Part shown: piece after piece, positions 1 through 11,942 of the stretch
Position numbering within the stretch: the stretch's first letter is position 1
Layout of the letters: every line of letters begins with the position of its first letter
Source: Pseudo-nitzschia pungens
Lineage: Eukaryota; Bacillariophyta; Bacillariophyceae; Bacillariales; Bacillariaceae
Reading direction: 5' to 3'
Assembly (NCBI GenBank): GCA_037355855.1
Contig: CM074761.1
Location: forward strand, 3,863,346-3,927,345
DNA length: 64,000 nucleotides
Program-made: the position numbers and the translations under genes
The notes under the pieces: model-generated
The model's database searches: none
The model's input: only the letters and a program-made list of their open reading frames with translations
What the model was told of the DNA's origin: nothing

Positions 1-3000
1 CGGGCTTTGTTGTCGATTGCTGTTCATCCCAAATTTGGAACGGGACGGAATGGACAATTTGATTTTGTGTACGTATTCTGGGTCCACAAAGGCCGCGGCG
101 GGAATTGCATGATTCCCGAAGATTTCAATGACGTAGATGAAGATGGTCCATACTGTCAGCTGTCACGGTTTCAATTGACGGAATCGAACAAGCTTCAAAA
201 TGAAGATGTCTTGTTGAAATTAGGCAATGCAGGTAAGACACGAATTGCTTTCATTTCGTTTCGGAAACAAGCTTGAATTTCCACATAGCTTAGTTGTGAC
301 ACGTTTCTGGACATGGAAATGGGACCAGAGTATTTTCTTTTTTTTTAACGTTTCGTCCTTCTTTTTATGAATTATGTTTCCCAGGGAAAATGCATAATGG
401 AGGTGGTATGGCCTTCGGTTCGGATGGATGTTTGTACTTAGCGACGGGCGACGCAGGGTACCCAAGAAGATTCGATCCCGCGAACAAGCTTGACAACTTA
501 TTGGGTAAAATCTTGCGCATCAATGATGACGGAACAATCCCTCCCGACAATCCCTACATCGGAGAAAAGAAATCGCAACGATGCGGTGAGACCATAATTA
601 ATCCTGGGGATGGCACATCACGCGTTTGTACGGAAATCTTCGCTCGGGGACTTCGAAATCCATTTTCGTTGGAGATGAATCCCAACGCCAAAGTTGGGAA
701 CGTAGTATTCCATGTCAGTGATGTTGGTAGAGAGCATTGGGAGGAGATTAATGTGGGTGGAACGGGTTACGAAAAAGCTGAACTACGGTTGGAGAGAACG
801 AGAAGGACCGTGTGAAATGGGCGAAACGAAGAGTGATAAGTGTGGCAAAACTGATTCTTCAAAATTTGTTGATCCAATCCATTTCTATCAGCACGGAAGT
901 AAGGGTGCGGCGTGCGTTGGAGGCGCTTTTGTACCAAATGGAATTTGGCCAAATAAATACGATAATGAATATCTGTATTCGGACTTACGAGCCCAGAGTG
1001 TCTTTCACTTGAAATTTGATGAGGATAACGAATGCAGAGGGAAAACCTGCAATCCACAAAAATCGAAATATATTGCGGTGCCGATCGTCAAGAATGTCGA
1101 GGGCAACTCTGTTTTGCGGTTGCGCTTTGGACCGCATAGCAAAAAACTACAGGGTCAAACCTCTCTCTATCACCTGCTGTATGATTCGGGGAAAATCAAC
1201 CGGCTCACTTATGTAAAACAGGATGAAGGGGCGTATGACGATAGTAGTGTTGATAACAACCGGAAACCCTCGGCCGTCATCGAAACTTTTTATTCATCAA
1301 ATGAAAAAGGAGTTACTGTAAGATTTGATGGATCCAAAAGCAGCGACCCCGATGGCGATAAATTGAGCTTCAATTGGGAATTCGGTGAAAACGACGAAGA
1401 GGATGATGATCGTATTACCTCCTACACTTACAAGACCCCCGGTCGATTTTCCGCAAGCTTGACAGTGAGTGACGTTAATGGAAAGGCATCAAAAACTTCT
1501 GTAACAATTAATATTGATGAGGACTACGATAGATCTTCAGACATTGACTATGGAATTCCAACTCTTCCGACCTTTCCTTGGAATACAGCATGTGACAACG
1601 AGAATGAGAATAGCAGTAATATCGATCGGTGTGGGACGCTCGAATTTTGTTTTGATGAGGATTCTGGAATATATGGATACCAAATTGGAGAAGGTCAATG
1701 TGGTCCATTGAAGATGGGTTTGGCGCCCGTGCTTCGACTGCAGCCTGGTTTGACGTACCGATTGACGTTGAGGAATCTTGCTCTGGATCCAACAAACATT
1801 CATACACACGGATTGCACATCGTGGGATCAGGTGACGGTGACGATGTTACTAGAATTTTGGGTGGGGGAGGATTATGCATGGATTACAGTAAGTTTGATT
1901 CTGTAGTTGTTCTTCGAATTTTTTTCACCAAATTTGGGAATCATTTATTTATAAAGTACGTGTACCACCGTTGCTAACTTTATATTTATGTCAAAAATCT
2001 TTCGGGGAAAAAGTTTGGGACCTACTGTCGGATCATCCAGGAGGCACATATTGGTGAGTACAAGATATGTTGTGTAAGAAAGGTCCGGTTTTCATTGGGT
2101 CAATGACTGTATCTCGACTCGTACTCACGTAGTGGCATACTCAATAGGTATCATCCACATGCCCACTCGTTGTCTGAAGTCCAAGTGAATGGCGGAGCAG
2201 CTGGTCTTCTCATCGTTGAAGACAACACAAATAACAATGATGACGTTCCATATTGGGCATCTAATGAACTTTTACTTCAAATATTGAGGCTTGATGATGG
2301 TAACAAGCTGTTGAGCAACGGCAGGTCATATGAGATCTTCAATCTCATTGCTGGTAAATGGTATAGGCTTCGTGTCTCGACCGTTGATTCGTTGGGTGTT
2401 TCTAATCACCTTCGTTTTACCGCAGGATGCGAGATTCACAAGGTCGCTAGCGATGGGGTTTGGCACTCAGTTGTTCCTTTCGATCAGGACTCAACCAACT
2501 CGTTCGAAATGACGGGTGCGTCTCGTGGAGATTTCGCGTTACGCTGTAACGCTTCGCCCGCTATAAACATTCTGTTCGGTGACAACATTGCTGCGATCAT
2601 TAACGTCAAGTCGGATAACTCTTCCAGTCTGAGGAGGGAATTAGGGAAATGGCGGCCAAAACGCCCTCCGTCGATTCAGAGTATGGAATCTGTAAATGTC
2701 CCAGAGAGAAATCGACTCACTATCAAGATCAAACGCGATTCAATAAATGACAAAGAATGGGATGCATCTGCCCCTCTCGGTGTACTCGCGTTTGACGAAG
2801 TGCACGAATGGAAACTACCCGATACTCGGCAGCATCCATTCCACATTCATTTGTACCATATGCAAGTGGTGACGCCGAATGGATGTGGCAATGGATACAT
2901 GGAAGGAGAATTCTACGATACTATATCTGCGGGACCATGTACAGTTAGATTCCGCACGTCAGATTTTGGTCAGCGCCTTGTCGTTCATTGCCACGTTATG

Positions 3001-4752
3001 CTTCATAGTGATCTTGGGTCGATGGGATGGTTTGATGTTAGGGGAGACGGCATGCCTCTTTATGAATTATCGGCACCGCGTGACGATTGTTCTGTTCCGC
3101 CGACTTCAGGATACGTGTACGACGACGACGTTGAAAATTGCAAAATTTTTCAAGAACTTCCCTTTACGGCAGGTGCCAATCAATTCTGTGGTTATGGTGA
3201 TACTACGAGCGGAAACGATGCTGGAGATATGCAATGTGGAATGGGACCGGTCGATTCGAAGGTTACAAATGACAGCTCCACCTGTGACAGGGACTGCTTC
3301 ATCGGCTTCACTATAAGTGGCGAGTATGTCACTTATAGGTTCCTCGCCGATTCAACAGTTGAAAGCATCGTCGTAAAGGCTCGAGTCGCTAGTGCTACGG
3401 GTAAGAAAAAGAAATTCCGATTAATTTTGCCGGACGAAAACATGGATAGCGATATATTGCTCGCACCAGGCAAAGGTTATAATGCATTCGAGGATGTGAC
3501 ATGGGAGTTGTCCGGCTTATCTGATGGTCTTCACCAATTACGAGTTGAATTTGTGGATAGTAATATAAATCTTTGCACTATCTCTGTTGAGACGAGAGAC
3601 GTCCCAAGACCTAGACCAACGATTGCTCCCGCTTCAACGCCAAATACGACTCCAGACCCACCCTCCGATCCATCCAACGACGAGTCCGTACCAACGCCAA
3701 ATACGACTCCAGACCCGCCCTCCGATCCATCCAACGACGAGTCCGTAGGAAGCTCTATTTTGTCCCCCCCGATTACTTGGACTGCGCTGGACTATCACAG
3801 AGCCTTTGAGAAAACACCTGAAATATCTTATGGAAATGACTGCAATATTCGAGGTGATGGTGTAGACGCAAAACGCACAGAAGATAGTACTTGCATCCTT
3901 CGAGATGGTGCCCAATGCAATGTAGGGTGGTGGGATCCAGGGGAATACCTCGTCTACCGATTTGTAATCCCTTCAGGCTCCTCGAAGAATTACAACATTC
4001 GAGTCCGTGTAGCGTCGAAAAGAGATAGGAGAGACATCGAAATGGTCTTGATGGGTGCTGACGGAAGTACGATCAAGCAATCCGAGAAGTTCAATGTACC
4101 GGCCAGTGGGTGGCAGAATTTCAGCGATGTGGTCTGGGAATCTGTTGACTTGGAGGTTGATCAATATGATCTAAAGATCCTTTCGATGACAGGGAATATA
4201 AACCTGTGTTCTGTTGCTATCACTTCTTCTTCAGATTATGAGATCCAGGTTCCTGGTTTCTACGATGCTATGCATTATGCCGACACAGGAAACGTTGACA
4301 CAACGGAGGAGCGAAGGGGAGACTGCCCATACAGAGAGAATACATCGGTTGATGCAAAGATTAACAATGATTTGATATGCAAGGAAGCAATTTCCCAGTT
4401 TGACTTGCACTGCAACGTAGCATTTACAGAAGAAAACGAATCTGTCATCTATGAGTTTCGGAAGCTGACCGCTCAAACCCATGTCAGCATTTCTCTCCGC
4501 GTTGCAAGTAAAGAAGCACGACAAATTCTCGTTGAACTCTCTTCATCAGATACAACAAAAAACGACTCATATTCTTTGAGATCTACCAAAACTGTCTCGT
4601 CATCAGGAAACGATATGAAGTCTTGGGAAATATACGAGACACTTGTAGTTTGGGATGAGATCAACATTGGTACGAAGGAGAAATACAAGCTGAAAATCAA
4701 GTTTTTGGAAGGCAGGACGAATCTATGCGCAGTCGGAATAGATTACGTCTGA
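1..4752 (+). CDS. Glucose/sorbosone dehydrogenase - PKD - multicopper oxidase fusion, 5' end outside window
   Basis: Probable secreted or surface oxidoreductase. Exons read as <1-232, 385-1888, 2014-2053 (40 nt) and 2148-4752, all GT-AG. Domains in order: the end of a quinoprotein glucose/sorbosone dehydrogenase propeller (GGGMAFGSDG near 400; WEEIN and NYGWREREGPC near 740-815), a PKD domain (about 1270-1515, DGSKSSDPDGD), then a multicopper oxidase with all four copper motifs: HTHGLH (near 1800), YHPHAH split across the 2053/2148 junction, HPFHIH (near 2835) and HCHVMLH (near 2990). Three related cysteine-containing beta-sandwich repeats follow (about 3139-3594, 3771-4224, 4254-4749), each ending INLC or TNLC, resembling CBM6-type lectin domains by pattern only. 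One extra base in the A5 run at 772-776 shifts the frame between GTGYE and NYGW. The residue at the usual T1 axial position is Ser (HSDLGSM), an atypical feature. Substrate is unknown. Confidence 0.85.
3634..3747 (+). repeat. 57-bp tandem duplication encoding a Pro/Thr/Ser linker
   Basis: Two in-frame 57-bp copies (3634-3690, 3691-3747) encode a 19-residue unit containing TPNTTPDPPSDPSNDES. They form the flexible linker between the first and second C-terminal repeat domains of the fusion oxidoreductase. Copies differ at only a few bases, so the duplication is recent. Confidence 0.9.
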
Positions 4753-6409
4753 CTAGGGTGAGGATTCAATAGCTGGAGGTTTGCGTTCCTTCAAATGCAA
4801 AATGTTACTATATTACTGATAAAAATTGCATGGAAATAGGGGGAAAAACATAATATGACTAAGCTATGGTGATTACTCTCTTGCAACCATGAGTGTCGTA
4901 GGACAAAACAGTTAGTTCTGTCTGAAAACCTTCCGACCACGGAATACTTTCTTCATACGACTTCTGATTCGTTGCTGTATACAAAATACTGGTGGTGTCA
5001 TTATCTAGAGTGAAGTGCTACTACATTAGATGTTGGAATCGCGGCGGTACGTTCACGGCTTCAATGATGAAAGTTGCTATCACAGCGTTGACTGGTCGTT
5101 TCAAAACATTCTAAATTTCATAACAGAATGAAGCTACTAGCACATATTACTAGTAGTATAGGGCAGGTTTTCGGGTGGATTCTAGAAGAATGTGTGTTGA
5201 TATTATCACTTTTCTTGTACCCATCTCATTTGTTTGCTTTCTTCAATAAATAGCTACTAGTTTGTATAGTATTTCGTTAGAATTTCTTGGAAATCCATCT
5301 CCCTCCTATTGTCCAGCATGGAGTTAGTACTACTAGTATCTCCTCAGCATTTGTGCTGGAAGTTGGATTTGGACTTCTACCTTTTTCTCTTTTTCTTCAC
5401 ATACGAGTAAGTTTACCGTAAGGTTACCGGTATGCATTCAAGTGTACCGTACTGAAAATCATTCTTGAAGGAACTAATTAGGCGTGGTGCACCTACTTTA
5501 AATAGGAGTAGCTTACTAGTATGTACTGTATCACGAAGTGCAGTGTTCGTAATCTTGTACCCTGAACCCTCGTCATTATTTAATCAACGGTAAAAATTTT
5601 GCCCAGTCAATCTGTGCGGTAAGTTAGGGAAGGGTTACTTAAGTAGAGGTGCGTAATCTACTTCTGATATCATGCTTCATATACCTTACCGGTTGCCCAT
5701 CGCTAAAGCCGAGGTGCAAACCTCTACTGCATCATACACTTTCTTTAGAGGCAAACTCAGGGATTACTGGTTAAAATTCACAACGGGATCGTCCTCCCAA
5801 TTTGGGACGACATCTCATGGCTTCATAATTCACCGTTTTTGGAAGGACTGCGAAGAATATGTTCGGACGCTGTGTCACTGCAAATTATTTATGGTATATT
5901 CTTCTTTTGTTACACTGTTGGACATCTGTCAAAAATTCAAGCTTTCATTGGATAATTTTATTCTTGATGCTGATGCATCTATTATATTTAACCAAACGGT
6001 GAGGCATCTGTTATTTCTTCGTGTTGACGTTTTCCACTGGTGCGAACAAATCGTTAATTGAAACACCACGCGCATTAACGTCACTGCTGCAACAGTAGCA
6101 GATGGGAGCAGATGGTCAAGAATACCATACTTTCATAGTGCAGCTTCGATCCACGTAAAGCCATCAAAAATTTTGTGTACCTTTGTTTCTTTATTGAAAA
6201 CCCTCCAGAAAATCTCAGTTCATCAGTCCGCTGAGACATCCCAAGGTTATCCGCAAAACAAACTCTCTCACCGAACACTACAATCGATAGAAATCACTAC
6301 ACTGACAGTCAATGCATCTAACCAAGCTCTTGATGTCGAGGAGGGCAACGTAAACTAAGCTTCTGTGCTTTTGGTTTGTTTGAACAGCGAGAAAGAAGGA
6401 GAACAAAAA
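4753..6409. other. Intergenic, no convincing gene
   Basis: AT-rich spacer. It has short TACTAG-type runs and one exact GTAAGGTTAC (5418-5427). The longest open frame (5672-6061) has no recognisable domain and biased composition, so I do not call it. Confidence 0.6.
5418..5427 (+). promoter_or_regulatory. GTAAGGTTAC motif
   Basis: Exact copy of the recurrent intergenic 10-mer, overlapping a local TACCGTAAGGTTACCGGTA. It is about 980 bp upstream of the bZIP-PAS start, so no target is assigned. Confidence 0.4.
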
Positions 6410-9115
6410 ATGAACCAAAAGAGCAAAGGTGGCGATGGGACCGCTAGACCTCTAGCTGATGATGCTACACGATCGGCTTTCGTAACTGTCCCAACTGCAC
6501 CTCCTCCTCCTCATCAACCACCTCCCACTACAGCGGCAGGGCTTACTGCTTCTCACCTTGCCGCAATGGCTGCTGGCTCGAATGCGTACGCACCAATGGA
6601 TCATAGTGCCGCCTTTATGATGTCTAATGCAGCAGCAACAATAGCCGCTGTTGCGGCATCTGCTGTCCAGCAAATGACACAAGCAAAGGCAGCCCCCACA
6701 GCTACAGGAGCGCCGGCACCAGGGGGGGCAGCTGCAACCCTGCCTTCTTCTCTGTATCATGCTGCCTTGCAAGGAAATCGGAACCCATTGATTCCTGGAA
6801 CCTCAGCTGCACAAGCCGTTCCACCGGTCACCCATGCAGCGTTGCTAACTGCGTTGGCAAATGCTAGTCAAACAGGAGCTCCTCCGACGGTTCCAAGTCA
6901 CGCGGATACGAACGCAGTCGCCGCATCCTCCCTGTTGCGTCCAAACGCTCCGGTTCTTTCGCAACCTACAACAACTCTTGCATCACCAGCTCTGCTCTCC
7001 GATATGCAAACATGGAGCTTGGAACAGCTAGGTACGAAGGACGAGAGACTGTTGCAATGAAAACTGTTGTAGGATAGATCAAAGTGCTCACAAAAGTGTC
7101 GTTTCTTTTTGTTCCCACAAAACGCATACCATCACACCACGCTAACACTTTCTTTCGAAGATGCACATATTGCTTTATTGCAACAAATGAACCAGCCCGT
7201 TCCACATTCCGTAGCTATACTGCGTGCGGAAGCTGAACGGAAGATTAAGAAGAAGAACGACAAGCGAGTCGCGAATCGAAAATCTGCGAGTAATTCAAGA
7301 GCACGCAAAAAGGCTTTGGTGGAAGAGATGACGAAAACTAATGCTCGTTTGAAAAAGCAGGCCATGATCTTGGCACTGCTCCCGGACCTGGTGATGACGA
7401 CAACTACTGACGGAGAGATCACTTTTTGCAGTGCTCAAGCCGAACGCATCCTCCGATACAAGACAGATGATCTAGTTGGAGCGAAACTATACAATTTGTT
7501 GGTGCCTTCGTCGAGACATGCATTGAAAAGTCTCATCGAGGAACTCGTGCATCCTGGCAAGGCCAAGGCTGCTCGAGCTTCTGCTGCTGCGCAAGCCCGA
7601 CGGGGAGCGAAACGAACGATTTCGAATCAGAACAAAGCTGGAGACAGAAACGATACAAACAAGAACAGAGAGGAAACTGCAAATGCCAACAGCAATGGAT
7701 CTGCAAGGGATTCCTCTCGAAATGGAGGGAATTCCACCGATGATACCTCCGGTGCAGCGGTGGTATCCGAGCAGTCTTTCCCTCTGTCTGTTGTTGAAGT
7801 TGAGAGCAAGCAACAGTCACAACAACAAAATCAAAGAGCCGAGGCTGGATCCAATGAGAATCTTGACTCGTCCACAAGTAACAGCGGAGGTAAGTTTGTA
7901 TGCAACTGTGGATATTGCAACTGTTTATCGGTTCGGGATCACTCAGTAGCCTCTGTGATATTCAATTGTGTACCATCAGGATCGGGCGAGGATGACGGAG
8001 TTGCAACCTCAGATCGCCAGAAGAAGGAGTCAACCAAGACACGGGCGAGAGCCGATGATTATTCATCGCTATCATCCGAAACCAAAAACCAACGTGCGAA
8101 CAGAAACCTGGATCGCAATGTTCGTTGGCACAACCAACGTATGCTAGAAGAAAGCAGGAAAAATGAGACCGATAACGGACCCAAGGATGATGTTACTGGT
8201 GCTTCCGTAACAGCAAACAATGCTAGCGCGCGTCTTTCCTCACTTGAACATTGTCCCGATGCCTCGCGAGCAGAGAAGCGAGAAGAGCCTCCTCCGTATG
8301 AGAGTGCAGGGGATCAGTCTTCGTCGGACGACTCTCTCTTGGCTGGGGTTGAAGAGAAGAAAAAAAGCGAAGACGCATCGGACGATTCAGGGTACAGAGA
8401 GTCGAACGATTCGCGGGAAGAAAGTTCGTCGTCGTGGAGCGACACTTCCAGGTCCAACGGTGAGCCAATTATTCCATTAGAGTCTGTATTCCTTTCGGAA
8501 AGCCCGTTTCTAGATGTTTCTCACACAATTTCCATCGTTCACCCTACCGTAGACCATCGAAAGAAACCTCTGGCTCCTACTTGTCGAATGTGCTTGATAC
8601 GCGTTGATTTGACAACAGTCTGGTGCGAAGTCACCTCTTCCATAAGAAACAAATCATCCGATGAGGATGCAGGGGACGTCAAGGCTACAAATTCGAAGTC
8701 CACTGAAAGCAGCGAAACTTCCGGGCCAGACCAAGAGATTCTTCTGTGCTTAAGACCTATCCGAAACAGTTCAAAAAAAGTTGACGAATCGTTCCGCTTC
8801 GTTCCGTTGACGAAACAAGTATCATCAGTTCAAGACATGTCGGACCCCTGGGTTTCAATGAGTAGTGGCGGGGAAACAAACAAAGCGAGATTCAACTCGG
8901 ACAGAAATATTACAAAGAATAACTATAAACAAGAGCTCAACAAGAAACGCCCCCCGAAGAAGAGGCTTCTTGCAACAGGTGTAGATGCGTACAAAAACAA
9001 TTCGGAACCAAAGCGATCAAAAACCGAAAATACAAACCAGCAAGGTCCCAACGCCTCTGAGACTGAAAAGAGTGTCGTTGAGTCTCTCATGCTTATGAAC
9101 AAGTCTTCGCAATGA
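6410..9115 (+). CDS. bZIP-PAS transcription factor
   Basis: Nuclear DNA-binding protein. Start at ATG 6410 (MNQKSKGGDG). Exon 1 6410-7031, intron 7032-7160 with a GCTAAC branch-like site 19 nt before the acceptor, exon 2 from 7161. The N-terminus is Ala/Pro-rich and low complexity. The basic region (nt about 7250-7330, NRKSASNSRARKK) fits the bZIP N-x7-R signature and is followed at once by a PAS fold (about 7367-7550, LPDLVMTTTTDGEITFC). No LOV photocycle cysteine motif (NCRFLQ-like) is present, so this is not an aureochrome. A long Ser/Asp/Glu-rich stretch separates this from a second conserved block (TTVWCEVTSSIR, near 8615-8650), possibly the far half of the PAS domain. A 90-nt GT-AG segment at 7890-7979 can be spliced or read through in frame. 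No base-level break is seen. Confidence 0.88.
7890..7979 (+). other. Probable 90-nt in-frame intron (or exitron) in bZIP-PAS
   Basis: Starts GTAAGT and ends ACCATCAG, and its length is a multiple of three with no stop. If retained it adds a Cys-rich 30-residue segment (KFVCNCGYCNC...) unlike the hydrophilic flanks. Splicing gives SGG-SGEDDG. Confidence 0.6.
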
Positions 9116-10394
9116 TCAAGCTATTGGCGAAGTCTTCACAAAGAACATTACAAAACTGTAAATAATTCAGAAATTCTTAGTGCTCTTGTCATCTATATCT
9201 ACACGTAGGCCTACGGAATGAATGGAGTGAGTTTGAACTGTGGTGATAATTTTTTCATGGATGGTAAGAATGACAATGAATTCATCGCTGGTTACTGGTC
9301 GACAACACCGGTGATGTAGCAACGAACATTAAATCACGTCAAGTCCATAGTCCATAGTTTTGAGCTGGTATTGGTGGATGGAATTTAGATGCTATATCTA
9401 GTAGTAGTAGTACTATCACAGGAGGAAGTCGGAATGGCGGATACGATTCTGCGAAATGTAGTTAGGTTACCGTCCTAGGCACTCGTGTCCAATCTCGTGC
9501 TTTCATCACCGAGTCTATGCTGACACAACTACTACAAGACAAAATTGACCGTGGGGGTGTGAGGAGACATATCTTCCAAACCACAGAGCCCAGGATTGTA
9601 GACATCCTCCAGTGACGAGCTCTCGTACTTCATTGATGTTTCTGGATGGATTGAACAACAACTCTCACAAACTTTATGATCAAACCACTTCCAACCATAT
9701 CGTATTTTGTTGCTCTCTCCTTTCTGTTCGTTGTTATGATGATTGATTCTCTGCTGTCACCACCATAATCCTCCCGATATACTATCCTCATACTACTACT
9801 ACTACTACTGAAGTACTACTAAGAGCGCCTCAGAATGTTAGTAGTACTAGTAGTAGTACTAGTACTACAATAGTAGTACCAAACACACCAAGTAACGGTA
9901 TGATCAAAAAAGCAATGGAGTTCACCTTTTAACGAAGAGGGATGAAGGGGGGAAAATGAATTGGAAGTATTACAGTAATAACACTGAATTACCACTTCGT
10001 ACGACCAAAGAATCAGTAGTCATTCAACAAGGACTGTAAATGCACTCGAACATGAGATGCTTCGTATTATTTTTTAATCCTTTTAATCTTACGTCACGGA
10101 AGGATGAAGGAAAGGAGGGAAAGGACCGAAACACGATTTAAATTTTCAAAAAATCCCATGCTCAAAATGCGTTTTCGATCCGCCTGCTGCCGGTTGACAA
10201 ACGCCGTCCGAGCAAGGTGCCTCGCATTGTGGCTACTACTGCTTTGGTTGTCATATTATCAAAACACTTTGTTTATCTTGTTGATTGTAATTAGATACCT
10301 CTTGAATCGTGTTGGATGCAAGAGCTCGAACAAAAGACTGCATTACCCCTAGCGGATCAATCTGACCAAACTATTCCAATTTACAATAATCACC
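9116..10394. other. Intergenic, simple-repeat rich
   Basis: Contains several TACTAG/TAGTAC runs (near 9400, 9795-9880). An 82-codon frame at 10104-10352 has hydrophobic stretches but no family signature and lies just before the SERINC start, so I leave it uncalled. Confidence 0.55.
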
Positions 10395-11942
10395 ATGGTA
10401 CGCCCGTTGAAGGCATTGCATCTTAAAGTTTCTCTGTGGTGCGACAAAATAGCGTATCGTCGTCTCTTTGACTGAAAATATTATCTATGTTCATCATTAC
10501 TTGTTTTTGATGGTTCTTTCCCCTTGTTGTTTTTTCTTCCTCAGTTCCAATTCATTTCTTGCATCGTGACGAGCCTGACATTTTGTTTTGGCTCAGCGGC
10601 GGCATCATTGATGGGAGCCTGCTGCGGCAACGACAAGCCAAGTTCACTTGCACCGGGAGCATCCTCTGGAAGGAAGCGTTCAGTTCTACTTTTGTGCATG
10701 GCTATCGCTATCGCTTTTGCCTTTGAGTACTGGGTTGCCGCATACATAGTGAACTTCAATGTTAGCAACTTCGTCACAAGCGCTTGGTTGAGTGGTTGCG
10801 AGGACTTAGGAACGAAAGCTCTCATAGAACGTTGTGCAGGTCATGCTGGCGTTTATCGATCTACCTTTAGCGCGCTGATCTTTTTTCTCCTCGCAGCCAT
10901 TGCTGTTGCTTGCAAGAGGACAGCTAATCGAGAGGCCTGGCCTGCGAAATATACCCTGTTCTTTTTCTTGGTCCTTGGAATGTGCTTCGTACCCAATGAA
11001 CCATTGTTCACGGATATTTATCTGAATGTCGCAAGGGTGGGAGCAATTTTCTTCGTTTTGTTTCAACAAGTCATATTTGTGGATATTGCCTACAACTGGA
11101 ATGACGGATGGGTCGAAAGGTCAAACAAGGCAGAAAGTGAAGAAAGTGGCTCCGGAAAAAAGTGGTTAGTTGCAATTGTCGTCAGTGCAGCTTTTCTACT
11201 TCTTGCTTCCATCGTGGGGTGGGGATTACTTTTTCACTTTTTCGGTGGCTGCGGAAAAAACGTCGCTTTCATAGCGTCGACTGTTGTTCTATCATTATTG
11301 ATCATATGGGCGCAATTGACCGGAAACGAAGGAAGTCTTCTCTCTAGTAGTTTGATCACCGCTTACGCAACTATGCTTTGTTACAGTGCAGTTGCGCGAA
11401 ATCCGAATGCGGTCTGTAATCCACAATTGAACAGCGATGATATTCTCTCCGTCGTTATTGGTATTGGACTCACTATTGTAAGTCTCGGTTACATCGGATG
11501 GTCAGCAACTGCGGATAGTGCATTCGATACCTCGGGCGATGACGACGAAGATGAGAACAACGATGAAAACAAAGACATTGCTCGATCATCTTCCGAAGAC
11601 AAGTCGAAGGTAGTAGGTGTGGTGTCAAATTATTTGAGTACAAACACAACGGAAGACGAGGAATCAAGAGGTTGCGAGGAAGGGGACAGATTGGCAAACG
11701 AGGACGTCCCTAACACATTTTCAAACAATTGGAAGCTAAACCTCGCGTTGGCAGCTATAACGTGTTGGTTTTCAATGACGCTTACTGGCTTTGGTGTGAT
11801 CCAAGCGGATGGCACTGTAGCGAATCCTCAGTTAGGGGAGGTGAACATGTGGATCATCATTGCCTCCCAGTGGTTTGCTTTATTGCTATACATATGGACA
11901 CTGATCGCGCCAAGGCTCTTCCCCGATAGAGACTTTTCATAG
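10395..11942 (+). CDS. SERINC/TDE1 family multipass membrane protein
   Basis: Serine-incorporator family protein of endomembranes and plasma membrane (lipid handling or scrambling in characterised members). Most likely start is ATG 10395-10397 followed directly by a GT-AG intron (10398-10544), so exon 1 codes for Met only. Exon 2 then gives MFQFISCIVTSLTFCFGSAA, the expected Cys/Ser-rich first membrane segment. The alternative start at 10611 (MGACCGN) would delete that segment. About ten hydrophobic segments follow. Family hallmarks visible: RSTFSALIFFLLAAIA, FVPNEPLFTDIY, FQQVIFVDIAYNWNDGWVE, a GNEGSLLSSSLI-type segment, an acidic loop (about 11530-11700), and the C-terminal W-x-ALLLYIWTLIAPRLFPDRDF. 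No frame break. Confidence 0.88.

Noticed and set aside
5672..6061. 129-codon plus-strand frame
   Set aside because: Starts in AT-rich repeat DNA, no domain, no homologous motif and no splice context; probably chance.
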